Assembly: GCF_004342885.1 (NCBI RefSeq)
Contig: NZ_SMAB01000004.1
Span: 1-64,000 of the forward strand
Reading direction: 5' to 3'
DNA length: 64,000 nt
From: Tepidibacillus fermentans
Lineage (GTDB): Bacteria > Bacillota > Bacilli > Tepidibacillales > Tepidibacillaceae
In this document: piece by piece, positions 37,177 to 46,064 of the stretch
Layout of the letters: every line of letters begins with the position of its first letter
Numbering within the stretch: position 1 is the first letter of the stretch
The notes under the pieces: generated by a model
Told to the model about the DNA's origin: nothing
Databases searched by the model: none
What the model saw: the letters and a program-made list of their open reading frames with translations, nothing else
Position numbers and translations under genes: made by a program

Positions 37177-37212
37177 AAAAAACCCGACTAGTTAACCTAG
37201 TTGGGTTTTTTT
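37177..37212. terminator. Bidirectional terminator between gerE and the MarR gene
   Basis: AAAAAACCCGACTAG pairs with CTAGTTGGGTTTTTTT over a 5-base loop. On the - strand it ends gerE, so the downstream MarR gene has a separate promoter. Confidence 0.85.
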
Positions 37213-37228
37213 CGGGGGTTCTCGAGGG

Positions 37229-37453
37229 TTAAATTTTCAGTTCCCCGAGCCGAACCAATTCAACAACCGCTTGCGAACGACCCTTCACACCTAGCTTTTG
37301 CATCACATTGCTAATATGGTTACGAACGGTTTTTTCACTTATGAATAGTTGCTTAGCAATTTCTTTGGTCGTTTTGTCTTGCACTAGTAATTCGAATACT
37401 TCTCTTTCTCGGTTTGTTAACAGTGGTTTAGCGTGCTGGTCATTACCCTTCAA
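37229..37453 (-). CDS. gerE: Spore coat transcription regulator GerE
   Basis: A 74-residue LuxR-type helix-turn-helix protein, essentially identical in the middle to B. subtilis GerE (PLLTNREREVFELLVQDKTTKEIA and SEKTVRNHISNVMQKLGVKGRSQAVVEL). GerE acts last in the mother cell, tuning sigma-K coat genes. The start is taken as TTG 37453, which has AGGAGG 10 bases upstream and gives the 74 residues of the B. subtilis protein; the GTG at 37462 abuts the ribosome binding site. A sigma-K-like promoter lies upstream. Confidence 0.95.
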   Translation of the reverse strand: MKGNDQHAKPLLTNREREVFELLVQDKTTKEIAKQLFISEKTVRNHISNVMQKLGVKGRSQAVVELVRLGELKI

Positions 37454-37506
37454 AAGTTCCACCCCTCCTTGCTCGGGCTCATCAACTCACAAGGGAGATT
37501 TCAGAT

Positions 37507-37535
37507 TATTTTATGTGTCTGGTGTTCAATAAGTG
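37507..37535 (-). promoter_or_regulatory. Sigma-K-like promoter of gerE
   Basis: On the - strand CACT (37532-37535) and CATAAAATA (37507-37515) are 16 bases apart, fitting the sigma-K pattern of AC at -35 and CATAnnnTA at -10. gerE is sigma-K dependent in B. subtilis. Confidence 0.55.
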
Positions 37536-37590
37536 CATAACGGATTGAGGTTCATTCACCTATCTTTTTGAAGGGTAATGGAAGATGATG

Positions 37591-38781
37591 TTATTTTATT
37601 CGAATAATTTCTTCTGGTGCATAGGATAATGCCTGTAATCCATTTTCTGTCACAACATAAGTGTTTTCAATACCAACTACACCTTTCCCAGGAAAAGTGA
37701 ATTTCGGTTCGATGGCAATGACCATTCCTACTTCTAAAGGCTGATCCAATCCTTTTGCTAGAACGGGTAACTCATCTAACTCAATTCCTACTCCATGGCC
37801 GAGGAATTTCGCCTGATCTTGCTTAAATCCCATAAAATAATCTTTTAGCCCTACCTCTTCTGCCATTTTAACCGCATGGAGATAATGTTCAGACCATAAT
37901 GTTCCTGGTCTTGCATTCTTTTCTGTTTCTTTGATAATCGATAAAGCTACTTGATAAGCCTCTTCTAATTGAGGTTCTAATTCTCCGATCACAGCTATCC
38001 GTGATTGATCAACGATATAACCATTTACCGCTACTGCAATATCGATTAAAATCGGTTCATTTTCTCTAATTACTTTCCATCCAGCTCCTTGGGGCATTGC
38101 TGGGGATAGCCCTTCCCCTCCTGCTGGACCATCAAAGCCAGTCGGTTTTGCAGCAGCTTCACCCGAAACAACCATTCCGAGAAAAAGTTCTTGATTGAAT
38201 GCCCGAAGCCTCATATTTCCAATGTGTCCCCGCAAACGCACAAACTTTTCTATCTCAGCGACAAAATCAATTTCTCTCATATTCGGTTTTAGAATCTTTG
38301 GCACTTCTAGTATCGCTTCATATGCAACTTTTGCAGACTGACGAATCAACTCAATCTCATATGGTGATTTTACACTTCTTTGGGCACGAATGATTGGCGA
38401 AATATCGACTAACTCAGTTGCTGCAAATACTTTTTGAATCCGTGCATACTGTCCATAAGGAAGAACGTCTAATTCTAAACCCATTTTCTGTAAATAAATA
38501 CCTCTTTCCATCAATTGGTCAGGAAACTGTTTCAGACTAGGCATTGGCAACGTTTCGATCATTGTTTCTCTTTTTGCCCGTTCCAAGCTTTTTTTAACGA
38601 AAAGAATTGCTTCTCCAGTAGCAGGAATGACCATCATTGCGTTTTGCATGGTACCAGAATAATAAAATAAATCCACATGTTGGATGATCAATGCGCTATC
38701 AATTCCTTTTTTTTGCAATTGCATTTGTAGTTTTTCGATTCTTGACTTAATCTCACTTTCAGGTACCAAAGAGTAATTCAT
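37591..38781 (-). CDS. Xaa-Pro aminopeptidase / prolidase family (M24 peptidase)
   Basis: A 396-residue M24B metallopeptidase: an N-terminal creatinase-like domain (about 1-135) and a C-terminal pita-bread domain. Likely metal ligands are the Asp in PILIDIAVAVNGY with the Asp in DQSRIAVIG, the His in FLGHGVGIELDE, the Glu in AIEPKFTF and the Glu in GIENTYVV. It would remove residues next to proline from peptides in the cytosol. ATG 38781 has GTGGAGG 5 bases upstream. It is not part of the B. subtilis gerE neighbourhood and is transcribed toward gerE. Confidence 0.88.
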   Translation of the reverse strand: MNYSLVPESEIKSRIEKLQMQLQKKGIDSALIIQHVDLFYYSGTMQNAMMVIPATGEAILFVKKSLERAKRETMIETLPMPSLKQFPDQLMERGIYLQKMGLELDVLPYGQYARIQKVFAATELVDISPIIRAQRSVKSPYEIELIRQSAKVAYEAILEVPKILKPNMREIDFVAEIEKFVRLRGHIGNMRLRAFNQELFLGMVVSGEAAAKPTGFDGPAGGEGLSPAMPQGAGWKVIRENEPILIDIAVAVNGYIVDQSRIAVIGELEPQLEEAYQVALSIIKETEKNARPGTLWSEHYLHAVKMAEEVGLKDYFMGFKQDQAKFLGHGVGIELDELPVLAKGLDQPLEVGMVIAIEPKFTFPGKGVVGIENTYVVTENGLQALSYAPEEIIRIK

Positions 38782-38844
38782 ACTTACCTCCACCTTTCAT
38801 TTTCATAAAATTCTTACAATTTATATTCTAGCGGAAATATTTGT

Positions 38845-39243
38845 TTATGAAAACATTTTCTTGACCATGATAAAAACAGGAATCTGTGGATAAAGTCTTT
38901 TTATTTTATTTATTAGTTCACGATTTTGAATGAAAATGGCCTTTGCTTTACGGGTATCGACTACAGGAACCCCTACCTCATGAGGAGAGAGTTGTAAAAG
39001 AGGTTGAGGTAACGATGAAAAAGCAAAGATCACGTTACCAAAATTAAAGCAAGCGTTTAAACATTTTTTTACAGAATAAGTTTTACTAGACTCTAAAAAA
39101 TGCACAGGTTCAAAGCCAAATTGTTCTAATAAGTGTTTTCGGTCCTCTTTTTGAGAATGATTTTGCTGAAGAATGGTTAAACGTGGGGATAATACTGGAA
39201 ATTGAATCAATAAATGTTGATAGTCGATTCCATGAAAAAACAT
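38845..39243 (-). CDS. Hypothetical protein (132 aa)
   Basis: A 132-residue frame with no family that I recognise. It has a His/Gln-rich N-terminal part (about 1-50), two Cys in KKCLNACFNFGNV near residues 60-66, then PHEVGVPVVDTRKAKAIF and a hydrophobic PVFIMVKKMF end, giving a mixed alpha/beta look without membrane helices. AAGGG lies very close to the ATG, so the start is unsure. It is divergent from the pseudouridine synthase and follows no known operon partner. Codon use looks like that of neighbouring genes, which supports it being real. Confidence 0.5.
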   Translation of the reverse strand: MFFHGIDYQHLLIQFPVLSPRLTILQQNHSQKEDRKHLLEQFGFEPVHFLESSKTYSVKKCLNACFNFGNVIFAFSSLPQPLLQLSPHEVGVPVVDTRKAKAIFIQNRELINKIKRLYPQIPVFIMVKKMFS

Positions 39244-39361
39244 TTTCCCTTCATTATCCTTTCAAAAAAATATGTTATGATGTAAAAGTATATTTAGTAT
39301 TAGAATGATATGGATGTTCAAAAATAATTCTAAGGATAATCTTTTAAGAAGGAGTTTTCCT

Positions 39362-40273
39362 ATGAATCCATTAATCCAAGTATCAATACCGATGGAATGG
39401 GACGGTTTAATGATCAAAGAGATTCTGTTTAATCATTATCAATTTTCACGAAAATCTTTAAGTAAAGTTAAAAATACAAAAGGAATCTATTTAAATGGTG
39501 AGCCGGTATATGTGACCGTACGTGTTCATCGTGGCGACCTTTTACAGATTTATGTACCGATTGAAACATCAGAATTTATTCCACCTGAACCGGTTGACTT
39601 TGAGATCGTTTATGAAGATCAGGATATTGTGGTTGTAAATAAACCTGCTGGTATTGTTGTTCATCCTACAAAGTCTCACCCAAACAGAACTTTGGCCAAT
39701 GGTTTGGTTTATTATTGGAAAGCAAAAGGTGAACGATTTCGCTTTCGACCAGTGCATCGGCTTGATCGTGATACTTCTGGGTTACTTGTGATTGCCAAAA
39801 ATCAATACGCTCATCATAAACTTGCTCTTCAGCTACAAGACCGAACCTTAAAAAGAACATATCGTGCCATTGTTCATGGTTACGTAGCCGAGGATAAAGG
39901 GATTATCGATGCACCTATTATGAAGGATCCAGAACATGCTTTGCGGCGAATTGTCGTAACTGATCTTCATCCCGAAACCAAACCTGCGATCACTTATTAT
40001 AAAGTCATTGAACGATTCAGTGATGCAACTTTAATTGAACTGCAGTTAGCAACAGGAAGAACCCATCAAATCCGAGTCCATATGAGTTACATCGGTCACC
40101 CTCTTGTTGGTGATGAATTGTATGGTGGGGAAATAGGAGAAAATGGGATGCAAAGACAAGCCCTTCATGCCATTGAATTAGAGTTTCATCACCCAACAAC
40201 AGAAAAGTCTCTACACTATCATGCACCTTTACCGTTAGATATGCAAAGTTTCCTTTTTCAACATCTGGCCTAA
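39362..40273 (+). CDS. RluA-family 23S rRNA/tRNA pseudouridine synthase
   Basis: A 303-residue pseudouridine synthase with an N-terminal S4-like RNA-binding part (about 1-75, LSKVKNTKGIYLNGEPV) and a catalytic domain holding the family HRLDRDTSGLLVIAKN motif with the essential Asp (near residue 139), then LATGRTHQIRVHMSYIGHPLVGD. ATG 39362 has GAAGGAG 8 bases upstream. It is a single gene. The target base cannot be assigned, since Bacillus has several RluA paralogues. Confidence 0.9.
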   Translation: MNPLIQVSIPMEWDGLMIKEILFNHYQFSRKSLSKVKNTKGIYLNGEPVYVTVRVHRGDLLQIYVPIETSEFIPPEPVDFEIVYEDQDIVVVNKPAGIVVHPTKSHPNRTLANGLVYYWKAKGERFRFRPVHRLDRDTSGLLVIAKNQYAHHKLALQLQDRTLKRTYRAIVHGYVAEDKGIIDAPIMKDPEHALRRIVVTDLHPETKPAITYYKVIERFSDATLIELQLATGRTHQIRVHMSYIGHPLVGDELYGGEIGENGMQRQALHAIELEFHHPTTEKSLHYHAPLPLDMQSFLFQHLA

Positions 40274-40644
40274 TTTTTGTGCATTCGCTGAAAAATAAAC
40301 GATCGATCATACACATCTCCCTATACAGAACCATATTCTGTGTTACTTTTTTATTCAATGGTCAAAATGCTTGGTTAAGTCGTGTGATTACAATTTTTTA
40401 TGTAAAAAAAAGACCAAGGATCAAAAGCCTTGGTTAGTAAAAATTTACCGGGGGACAGTTTAATAAGGGGGGTTTTTGTTTTCACTGTATTATATTACCT
40501 AAACAAAAAAGTGTGATAAAAATAATTTGGAATATTTTCATTGATGAAGTGTAGTCATATCTTTACTTCTAATTTCTTCATTGTTATTATTGAAACATAA
40601 TAAAATTATTACTATAAAAAAATTGTTAATTAAGGAGGATACAC
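40274..40644. other. Intergenic stretch with an orphan leftward terminator
   Basis: These 371 bases between the pseudouridine synthase gene and tpx hold no protein gene that I accept. A stem GACCAAGG / CCTTGGTT at about 40413-40436 has eight A to its left on the + strand, so on the - strand it is followed by eight T and looks like a terminator for leftward transcription, although no leftward gene is present. The right end carries the tpx promoter region. Confidence 0.5.
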
Positions 40645-41151
40645 ATGGAAGAACGTAATGGAGTAGTTACTTTTGGAGGAAAACCCGTCACTTTACTTGG
40701 ACCAGAGATTAAGGTTGGAGATAAAGCTCCTGATTTTACCGTCGTAGATAACAGCTTAAACCCAAAATCACTAAAGGATTTCGAAGGAGTAAAATTAATT
40801 AGCGTCGTTCCTTCTTTAGACACACCTGTTTGTGATGCACAAACAAGACGTTTTAATGAAGAAGCTGCTAAATTAAATGCAACCATTTTAACGATAAGTG
40901 TTGATTTACCTTTTGCACAAAAACGCTGGTGTGGAGCAGCAGGAATTGATAAAGTGATTACATTATCTGATTATCAAACCATGTCCTTTGGTAGTGCATA
41001 TGGTACATATATTAAAGATCTACGTTTAGAAGCTCGTGCTGTTTTTGTAATCAATTCGAAAAATGAAGTTACTTATGTTGAATATGTAAAAGAAGTTACT
41101 GAACATCCAAATTATGAAAAAGCACTAGAAGCTGTAAAAGCAGCACAATAA
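40645..41151 (+). CDS. tpx: Thiol peroxidase
   Basis: A 168-residue atypical 2-Cys peroxiredoxin that reduces peroxides with thioredoxin. The peroxidatic Cys63 is in PSLDTPVCDAQTRRF and the resolving Cys96 in AQKRWCGAAG. AAGGAGGA lies 6 bases before the ATG. It is a single gene with a downstream terminator. The nearby trxA (50.4 kb) would supply the reductant. Confidence 0.95.
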   Translation: MEERNGVVTFGGKPVTLLGPEIKVGDKAPDFTVVDNSLNPKSLKDFEGVKLISVVPSLDTPVCDAQTRRFNEEAAKLNATILTISVDLPFAQKRWCGAAGIDKVITLSDYQTMSFGSAYGTYIKDLRLEARAVFVINSKNEVTYVEYVKEVTEHPNYEKALEAVKAAQ

Positions 41152-41239
41152 TTTATTTGCATAGAGGGGGATGACTCATAGGGTTAACTCCTATCATAGG
41201 ATAATTCTTCTAAGGACCTAGGAAATATGTATATTTGAT

Positions 41240-41275
41240 GGCTGATCCTTTACTTTAAGGGTCAGCCTTTTTATT
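41240..41275 (+). terminator. Rho-independent terminator of tpx
   Basis: GGCTGATCCTT pairs with AAGGGTCAGCC over a 6-base loop (one G-T pair), followed by TTTTTATTT. Confidence 0.85.
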
Positions 41276-41302
41276 TGAAGTTTTTTTAGAATAAAAGCCC
41301 CA

Positions 41303-41361
41303 TTCACATTAATGCATCTTTACACTATAATAATAGTATAAATGTTGCATTGAGGAAAAAT
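41303..41361 (+). promoter_or_regulatory. mntH promoter with a MntR-like box
   Basis: TTCACA (41303-41308) and TATAAT (41326-41331) are 17 bases apart. Just downstream, at about 41342-41361, TTGCATTGAGGAAA resembles the B. subtilis MntR box (TTTGCCTTAAGGAAA). Manganese-dependent repression by MntR is the likely control; the box match is partial. Confidence 0.45.
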
Positions 41362-41399
41362 TTTTTTGATTGTCTAACTTCACGATGGAGGTGAAGCTG

Positions 41400-42683
41400 A
41401 TGAATACAAAACCATTGAATCGTTCCGTTTCAACAACTGCGATAGAGCAATTCCGTCAATTTTTTGATAAATGTTCATTAAAAAAATGGTTACCATTTAT
41501 GGGGCCAGCCTATCTTGTTAGTGTTGGCTATATTGATCCTGGTAACTGGGCAACAAATATTGAAGGTGGGGCCCGTTTTGGTTACCAGCTTCTTTGGGTC
41601 TTGTTAATTAGTAATCTTATGGCAATTATTTTACAAAGCCTTTCCGTGAAATTAGGAATTGCTACAGGTAAATCTTTAGCAGAAAATATGAAAATACATT
41701 TTGCAAAGCCTCTTTATTTTTTTCTTTTTATGACCGCGCTAATTGCAGCGATGGCCACAGATTTAGCTGAATTTTTTGGAGCTGCATTGGGAATTCATAT
41801 TTTATTTGGAATACCACTATTTCCATCTGCCTTTATTACTGGAATTATTGTCTTTGCAATCTTAGCTTTACACCGATATGGCTACCGACAAATTGAAATG
41901 ATTATTTTTGGATTTGTTAGTATCGTTGCTTTTGCCTATATCTTGGAATTATTCCTTGTAAAACCAGATGTAGGTCTAATTATGAAACATACCTTTATTC
42001 CAGAATTAGATGCAAAGAGTATCTTTGTCGCAATAGGTATGTTAGGGGCTACTGTGATGCCACATAATCTTTTTCTACACTCTGGTGTTGTGATAACAAG
42101 AATTAATTCAGATCTAGAACACAATAAAAAAATATATAAATATGCGATCATAGATTCCCTATTTGCCTTAAATACAGCGTGGTTCATTAACTCTTCGATG
42201 ATCATCATGGCAGCAGCAGCTTTTTTCAGCAATGGCCATATTGTTTCTTCCATCGAAGGAGCTTATCAAACATTGACTCCATTACTTGGAGGGTTTGCTA
42301 GTTTTGCTTTTGCTATCGCCTTACTATCATCAGGGTTGTCCTCTTCTGTTACTGGAACAATTGCTGGTCAATACATTCTACAAGGTTTTATTAATCGTTC
42401 TATTCCTTTTTGGGTTCAACGTTTGGTAACAATGATACCAGCTTTAATCGTGATTGGATTAGGGGTAAATACGTTTAAAGCACTCATCACTAGCCAAGTG
42501 ATTCTCAGCTTGCAATTACCATTTACGATTATTCCCTTAATAATCTTGACGCGAAATAAAGAGGTGATGGGTAAATACTTTGTGAATAAACCGTACATGA
42601 ATAAAATAGCTGGGACAATCGCATTGCTGATCATCTTTTTAAATAGTCTTTTACTTTACCAAACTTTTAGTGGAATGTTTTAA
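41400..42683 (+). CDS. mntH: Nramp-family divalent metal transporter (manganese uptake)
   Basis: A 427-residue Nramp protein with eleven predicted helices. The helix-1 metal-binding DPGNWATNIEGG (near residue 42) and the helix-6 MPHNLFLHSG (near 218) carry the Asp, Asn and Met ligands of proton-coupled Mn(II) uptake. ATG 41400 has GGAGGTG 6 bases upstream. It is a single gene after tpx. A MntR-like box overlaps its promoter region. Downstream is a repeat and the sdh terminator. Confidence 0.92.
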   Translation: MNTKPLNRSVSTTAIEQFRQFFDKCSLKKWLPFMGPAYLVSVGYIDPGNWATNIEGGARFGYQLLWVLLISNLMAIILQSLSVKLGIATGKSLAENMKIHFAKPLYFFLFMTALIAAMATDLAEFFGAALGIHILFGIPLFPSAFITGIIVFAILALHRYGYRQIEMIIFGFVSIVAFAYILELFLVKPDVGLIMKHTFIPELDAKSIFVAIGMLGATVMPHNLFLHSGVVITRINSDLEHNKKIYKYAIIDSLFALNTAWFINSSMIIMAAAAFFSNGHIVSSIEGAYQTLTPLLGGFASFAFAIALLSSGLSSSVTGTIAGQYILQGFINRSIPFWVQRLVTMIPALIVIGLGVNTFKALITSQVILSLQLPFTIIPLIILTRNKEVMGKYFVNKPYMNKIAGTIALLIIFLNSLLLYQTFSGMF

Positions 42684-42702
42684 GTTTTTACAGATAAAAA
42701 TA

Positions 42703-42829
42703 GGCTTGTATGATTCTATAAGCAAGGAAAGCCGTAAGGTTAGGAGCAGCGTTAGAACATACAATTCATTTCAGATTACACGAGCTAAAGCTGTTATCAT
42801 GCTATGTAGCTGCTTATGGGAATATACAA
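42703..42829. repeat. Rearranged copy of the palindromic repeat family
   Basis: It starts with the B-type left end GGCTTGTATGATTCTATAAGC, jumps straight to GGAAAGCCGTAAGGTTAGG and the right end GTTAGAACATACAA (so the middle of B is deleted). It then continues with CATGCTATGTAGCTGCTTATGGGAATATACAA, which is the B interior in reverse orientation with an A-type end. It lies between convergent mntH and sdhB. Confidence 0.8.
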
Positions 42830-42874
42830 AAAGGGCTTACCCCTTAAGGCATAAAGCTTTTGGGGTAGCCCTTT
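42829..42874. terminator. Terminator of the sdh operon
   Basis: AAAGGGCTTACCCC pairs with GGGGTAGCCCTTT around an 18-base loop that itself holds a small stem. On the - strand it is followed by TTTTTG, 18 bases after the sdhB stop. It may also end mntH. Confidence 0.75.
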
Positions 42875-42891
42875 CATATTTTTCATATTTA

Positions 42892-43641
42892 TTAACTTAC
42901 AAAGAATTTCTTAAAGGAATAAATTGTTAATTGACGGTTAATATCAGCAATAGAAGTCGTTAATGGAATTCCTTTTGGACAAGCTTGAACACAGTTCTGT
43001 GAGTTACCACAATCTGTCGCACCACCATCACCCATCAGTGCCTCTAAACGTTCCCACTTATTCATTGCCCCTGTTGGATGAGTATTGAATAAACGGACTT
43101 GACTGATTGCAAATGGTCCAATAAATGCAGACTTGCTATTTACGTTTGGACATGCTTCCATACATACTCCACAAGTCATACATTTGGATAATTCATATGC
43201 CCATTGACGTGTATGCTCAGGCATTCTTGGACCAGGCCCTAAATCATAGGTTCCATCAATTGGAATCCAAGCCTTCACACGTTTTAAGGCATCAAACATT
43301 CTACTGCGATCAACCATCAAGTCGCGAATTACTGGGAATGTGCTCATTGGTTCTAAGCGAATAGGTTGTTCTAATTGGTCAATTAATGCACTACAAGATT
43401 GTCTTGGTTTGCCGTTGATCACCATAGAACAAGCACCGCAAACCTCTTCCAAACAGTTCATTTCCCAAACAACAGGTGTTGTTTTTTCACCTTTAGCATT
43501 GACTGGATTCTTTTGTATTTCCATCAAAGCACTAATTACGTTCATATTTGGGCGGTAACGAACCTTAAATTCTTCCTTATAGGGTTTGGAGTCTGGTCCA
43601 TCTTGACGGGTTATAATTAAATGAATTGTTTTTTCACTCAT
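42892..43641 (-). CDS. sdhB: Succinate dehydrogenase iron-sulfur subunit
   Basis: A 249-residue subunit with three clusters: [2Fe-2S] ligands in CLEEVCGACSM and the later RQSC, then CMTCGVCMEACP and CGNSQNCVQACPKG for [4Fe-4S] and [3Fe-4S]. It passes electrons from SdhA flavin to the SdhC heme-menaquinone site. The ATG overlaps the sdhA stop as ATGA, with GGAGGAGA upstream. It is the last gene of sdhCAB. Confidence 0.96.
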   Translation of the reverse strand: MSEKTIHLIITRQDGPDSKPYKEEFKVRYRPNMNVISALMEIQKNPVNAKGEKTTPVVWEMNCLEEVCGACSMVINGKPRQSCSALIDQLEQPIRLEPMSTFPVIRDLMVDRSRMFDALKRVKAWIPIDGTYDLGPGPRMPEHTRQWAYELSKCMTCGVCMEACPNVNSKSAFIGPFAISQVRLFNTHPTGAMNKWERLEALMGDGGATDCGNSQNCVQACPKGIPLTTSIADINRQLTIYSFKKFFVS

Positions 43642-45398
43642 TTTATCGTCTCCTCCTTAGACACTGCATAATTTCGAAGTCTAGGCTTAATTAAAGAGAC
43701 ATCCACATCTTCATATTCAAATTTAGGACCATCTGGTGTATAAGATGCCTTGGTTGTCTTTAACCATTCCTCATCATTACGATTTGGAAACTCCGGTTTG
43801 TAATGAGCACCACGGCTTTCATTACGATGATAAGCACCCAATGTAATAGCACGCGCTAAGACAAGCATACCTTCTAATTGACGTGTAAATATGGTAGCCT
43901 GATTACTCCATTTGGAAGCATCATCAATATTAATCCGCTTATAGCGTTCCATAAGCTCTTGAATCTTTTCATCTGTTTTGAGGAGACGATCATTATAACG
44001 AACGACAGTAACGTTCTCAGTCATCCATTTTCCAAGCTCTTCATGGAGTTTATATGGATTTTCATTACCGTTCATCTTAGTGATGGAATCGTATTTTTGT
44101 TGTTCTTTCCGCTTTTGCTCTTCAAAGAATTTACTTGATACATCAGCAGAAGCTTTCTTTAATCCTTTGATATACTGAACCATCTTAGGACCTGTGATCA
44201 TGCCACTATAAATCGCAGATAATAAAGAGTTTGCTCCTAAACGATTAGCACCATGATATTGGTAATCCACTTCTCCAGCAGCAAAGAGACCAGGAATATT
44301 GGTCATATGATCGTAATCAACCCATAATCCACCCATTGAATAGTGAACGCTTGGGAAGATCTTCATTGGGACTTTTCTTGGATCATCACCGACGAATTTC
44401 TCATAAATTTCCATGATACCGCCAAGTTTAATATCTAATTCTTTTGGATCTTTATGAGATAAATCAAGATAAACTTTGTTTTCCCCATCTACCCCTAGGC
44501 CAAGGTCAACAACAACGTGGAAAATTTCTCTGGTTGCTATATCGCGTGGAACGAGGTTTCCATAAGCTGGATACTTTTCTTCTAAGAAGTACCAAGGCTT
44601 ACCATCTTTATAAGTCCATACTCTTCCACCTTCTCCGCGAGCAGACTCAGACATTAATCGGTCTTTGTCATCACCAGGAATAGCGGTTGGATGAATTTGA
44701 ATAAATTCTGGGTTTCCATAATATGCACCCTGACGATAAACTGCACTTGTTGCATAACCGGTATTAATCACCGAGTTGGTTGATTTACCGAAGATCATAC
44801 CCAGTCCACCTGTTGCTAATAAGACTGCGTCACCGACAAAAGTATGTATCTCCATGCTTCTTAAATCTTGGGCTACAATACCTCTTGCTCTTCCTTCATC
44901 ATCAAGGACAACGGATAAGAATTCCCAGTGTTCGTATTTCGTTACTAACCCTGCTACTTCCCAACGACGAACCTGTTCATCAGCAGCATAAAGTAATTGT
45001 TGTCCTGTTGTTGCACCAGCAAAGGCGGTACGATGATGTTGTGTACCACCGAAACGACGGAAATCAAGAAGTCCTTCAGGAGTTCTATTAAACATAACAC
45101 CCATTCGGTCAAACAGATGGATGATTCCAGGAGCTGCTTCTGCCATCGCTTTAACAGGAGGTTGGTTTGCTAAGAAATCTCCACCATATACGGTATCGTC
45201 AAAATGAATCCATGGGGAGTCACCCTCACCCTTGGTATTTACAGCACCATTAATTCCACCTTGCGCACAAACGGAATGAGAGCGCTTAACTGGTACTAAA
45301 GAAAATAAATCAACATGTACACCTGCTTCTGCAACTTTGACAGCTGCCATCAAACCTGCCAATCCACCACCAACTATGATTATCCTCTGATTACTCAT
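43638..45398 (-). CDS. sdhA: Succinate dehydrogenase flavoprotein subunit
   Basis: A 586-residue FAD enzyme that oxidises succinate to fumarate. The dinucleotide fold IIIVGGGLAGLMAA, the FAD-linking His41 in HSVCAQGGINGA, the active-site HHRTAFAGATTG region and the Arg in HYSMGGLWVD are present. Its length and motifs match the Bacillus-type (B-type) menaquinone-linked complex. GGGGGGAG precedes the ATG. Confidence 0.96.
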   Translation of the reverse strand: MSNQRIIIVGGGLAGLMAAVKVAEAGVHVDLFSLVPVKRSHSVCAQGGINGAVNTKGEGDSPWIHFDDTVYGGDFLANQPPVKAMAEAAPGIIHLFDRMGVMFNRTPEGLLDFRRFGGTQHHRTAFAGATTGQQLLYAADEQVRRWEVAGLVTKYEHWEFLSVVLDDEGRARGIVAQDLRSMEIHTFVGDAVLLATGGLGMIFGKSTNSVINTGYATSAVYRQGAYYGNPEFIQIHPTAIPGDDKDRLMSESARGEGGRVWTYKDGKPWYFLEEKYPAYGNLVPRDIATREIFHVVVDLGLGVDGENKVYLDLSHKDPKELDIKLGGIMEIYEKFVGDDPRKVPMKIFPSVHYSMGGLWVDYDHMTNIPGLFAAGEVDYQYHGANRLGANSLLSAIYSGMITGPKMVQYIKGLKKASADVSSKFFEEQKRKEQQKYDSITKMNGNENPYKLHEELGKWMTENVTVVRYNDRLLKTDEKIQELMERYKRINIDDASKWSNQATIFTRQLEGMLVLARAITLGAYHRNESRGAHYKPEFPNRNDEEWLKTTKASYTPDGPKFEYEDVDVSLIKPRLRNYAVSKEETIK

Positions 45399-45413
45399 AT
45401 TCTCACTCCCCCC

Positions 45414-46064
45414 TTAATGAGTAGTTAATTTCGCTGCTTCTTTAATATACTCCGCATTTGTGAAAGAGAATAGCGCAGAAACAGCAACGATCGAGACTAG
45501 TACAAATACGGTCATCCATACATAGGTTGAAATTCTTTGTGAACGTGGACCAATCGTAATTCCCCAACTTACTAAGAACGACCACATTCCATTAGAAAAA
45601 TGGAAGACTGCAGAAATCACACCAACTAAATAAAAGGCCATCATCCAATTATTTTGTAAAATATCAGCCATCATGTTAAAGTTCAGTTCCTTCGTTCCCA
45701 AAGCCATCTGAGCACGTGTTTCCCAAACATGCCAACCAACAAAGATTAAAGTAATAATACCTGTGTATCGTTGTAACATAAACATTACGTTACGGAAGTA
45801 ACCAAAGTTACCTACGTTATGCTTTGCTTGGAGTGCAATATAAAGTCCATAAATTGCATGGTATAAAAGTGGTAAGAAAATCAATACCCACTCAAGAACA
45901 GCGAGATAAGGTAGGCTTTCCATGAATCCTGCTGCATTATTAAAAGACTCTGGACCTCTTGTAGCCATGTAATTAACCGTTAAATGAATCAATAAAAACA
46001 CACCTACAGGAATAATTCCTAACAAAGAGTGCAACCTACGATTAAAAAAATGCGAAGTTGCCAT
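45414..46064 (-). CDS. sdhC: Succinate dehydrogenase cytochrome b558 subunit
   Basis: A 216-residue diheme membrane anchor with five helices and the conserved FFNRRLHSLLGIIPVGVFLLIH start. Heme-ligand histidines are likely among H12, H27, H68, H111 and H155 (approximate numbers). There is no sdhD, as expected for the single-anchor B-type complex. ATG 46064 has GGGGGG about 9 bases upstream. It is the first gene of sdhCAB. Confidence 0.93.
   Translation of the reverse strand: MATSHFFNRRLHSLLGIIPVGVFLLIHLTVNYMATRGPESFNNAAGFMESLPYLAVLEWVLIFLPLLYHAIYGLYIALQAKHNVGNFGYFRNVMFMLQRYTGIITLIFVGWHVWETRAQMALGTKELNFNMMADILQNNWMMAFYLVGVISAVFHFSNGMWSFLVSWGITIGPRSQRISTYVWMTVFVLVSIVAVSALFSFTNAEYIKEAAKLTTH

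Noticed and set aside
40017-40358. 113-residue open frame on the - strand
   Set aside because: It is mostly antisense to the pseudouridine synthase gene, has no ribosome binding site and no recognisable domain.
42670-42930. 86-residue + strand open frame after mntH
   Set aside because: It is made of repeat-family sequence and the sdh terminator and overlaps the sdhB end, with no ribosome binding site.
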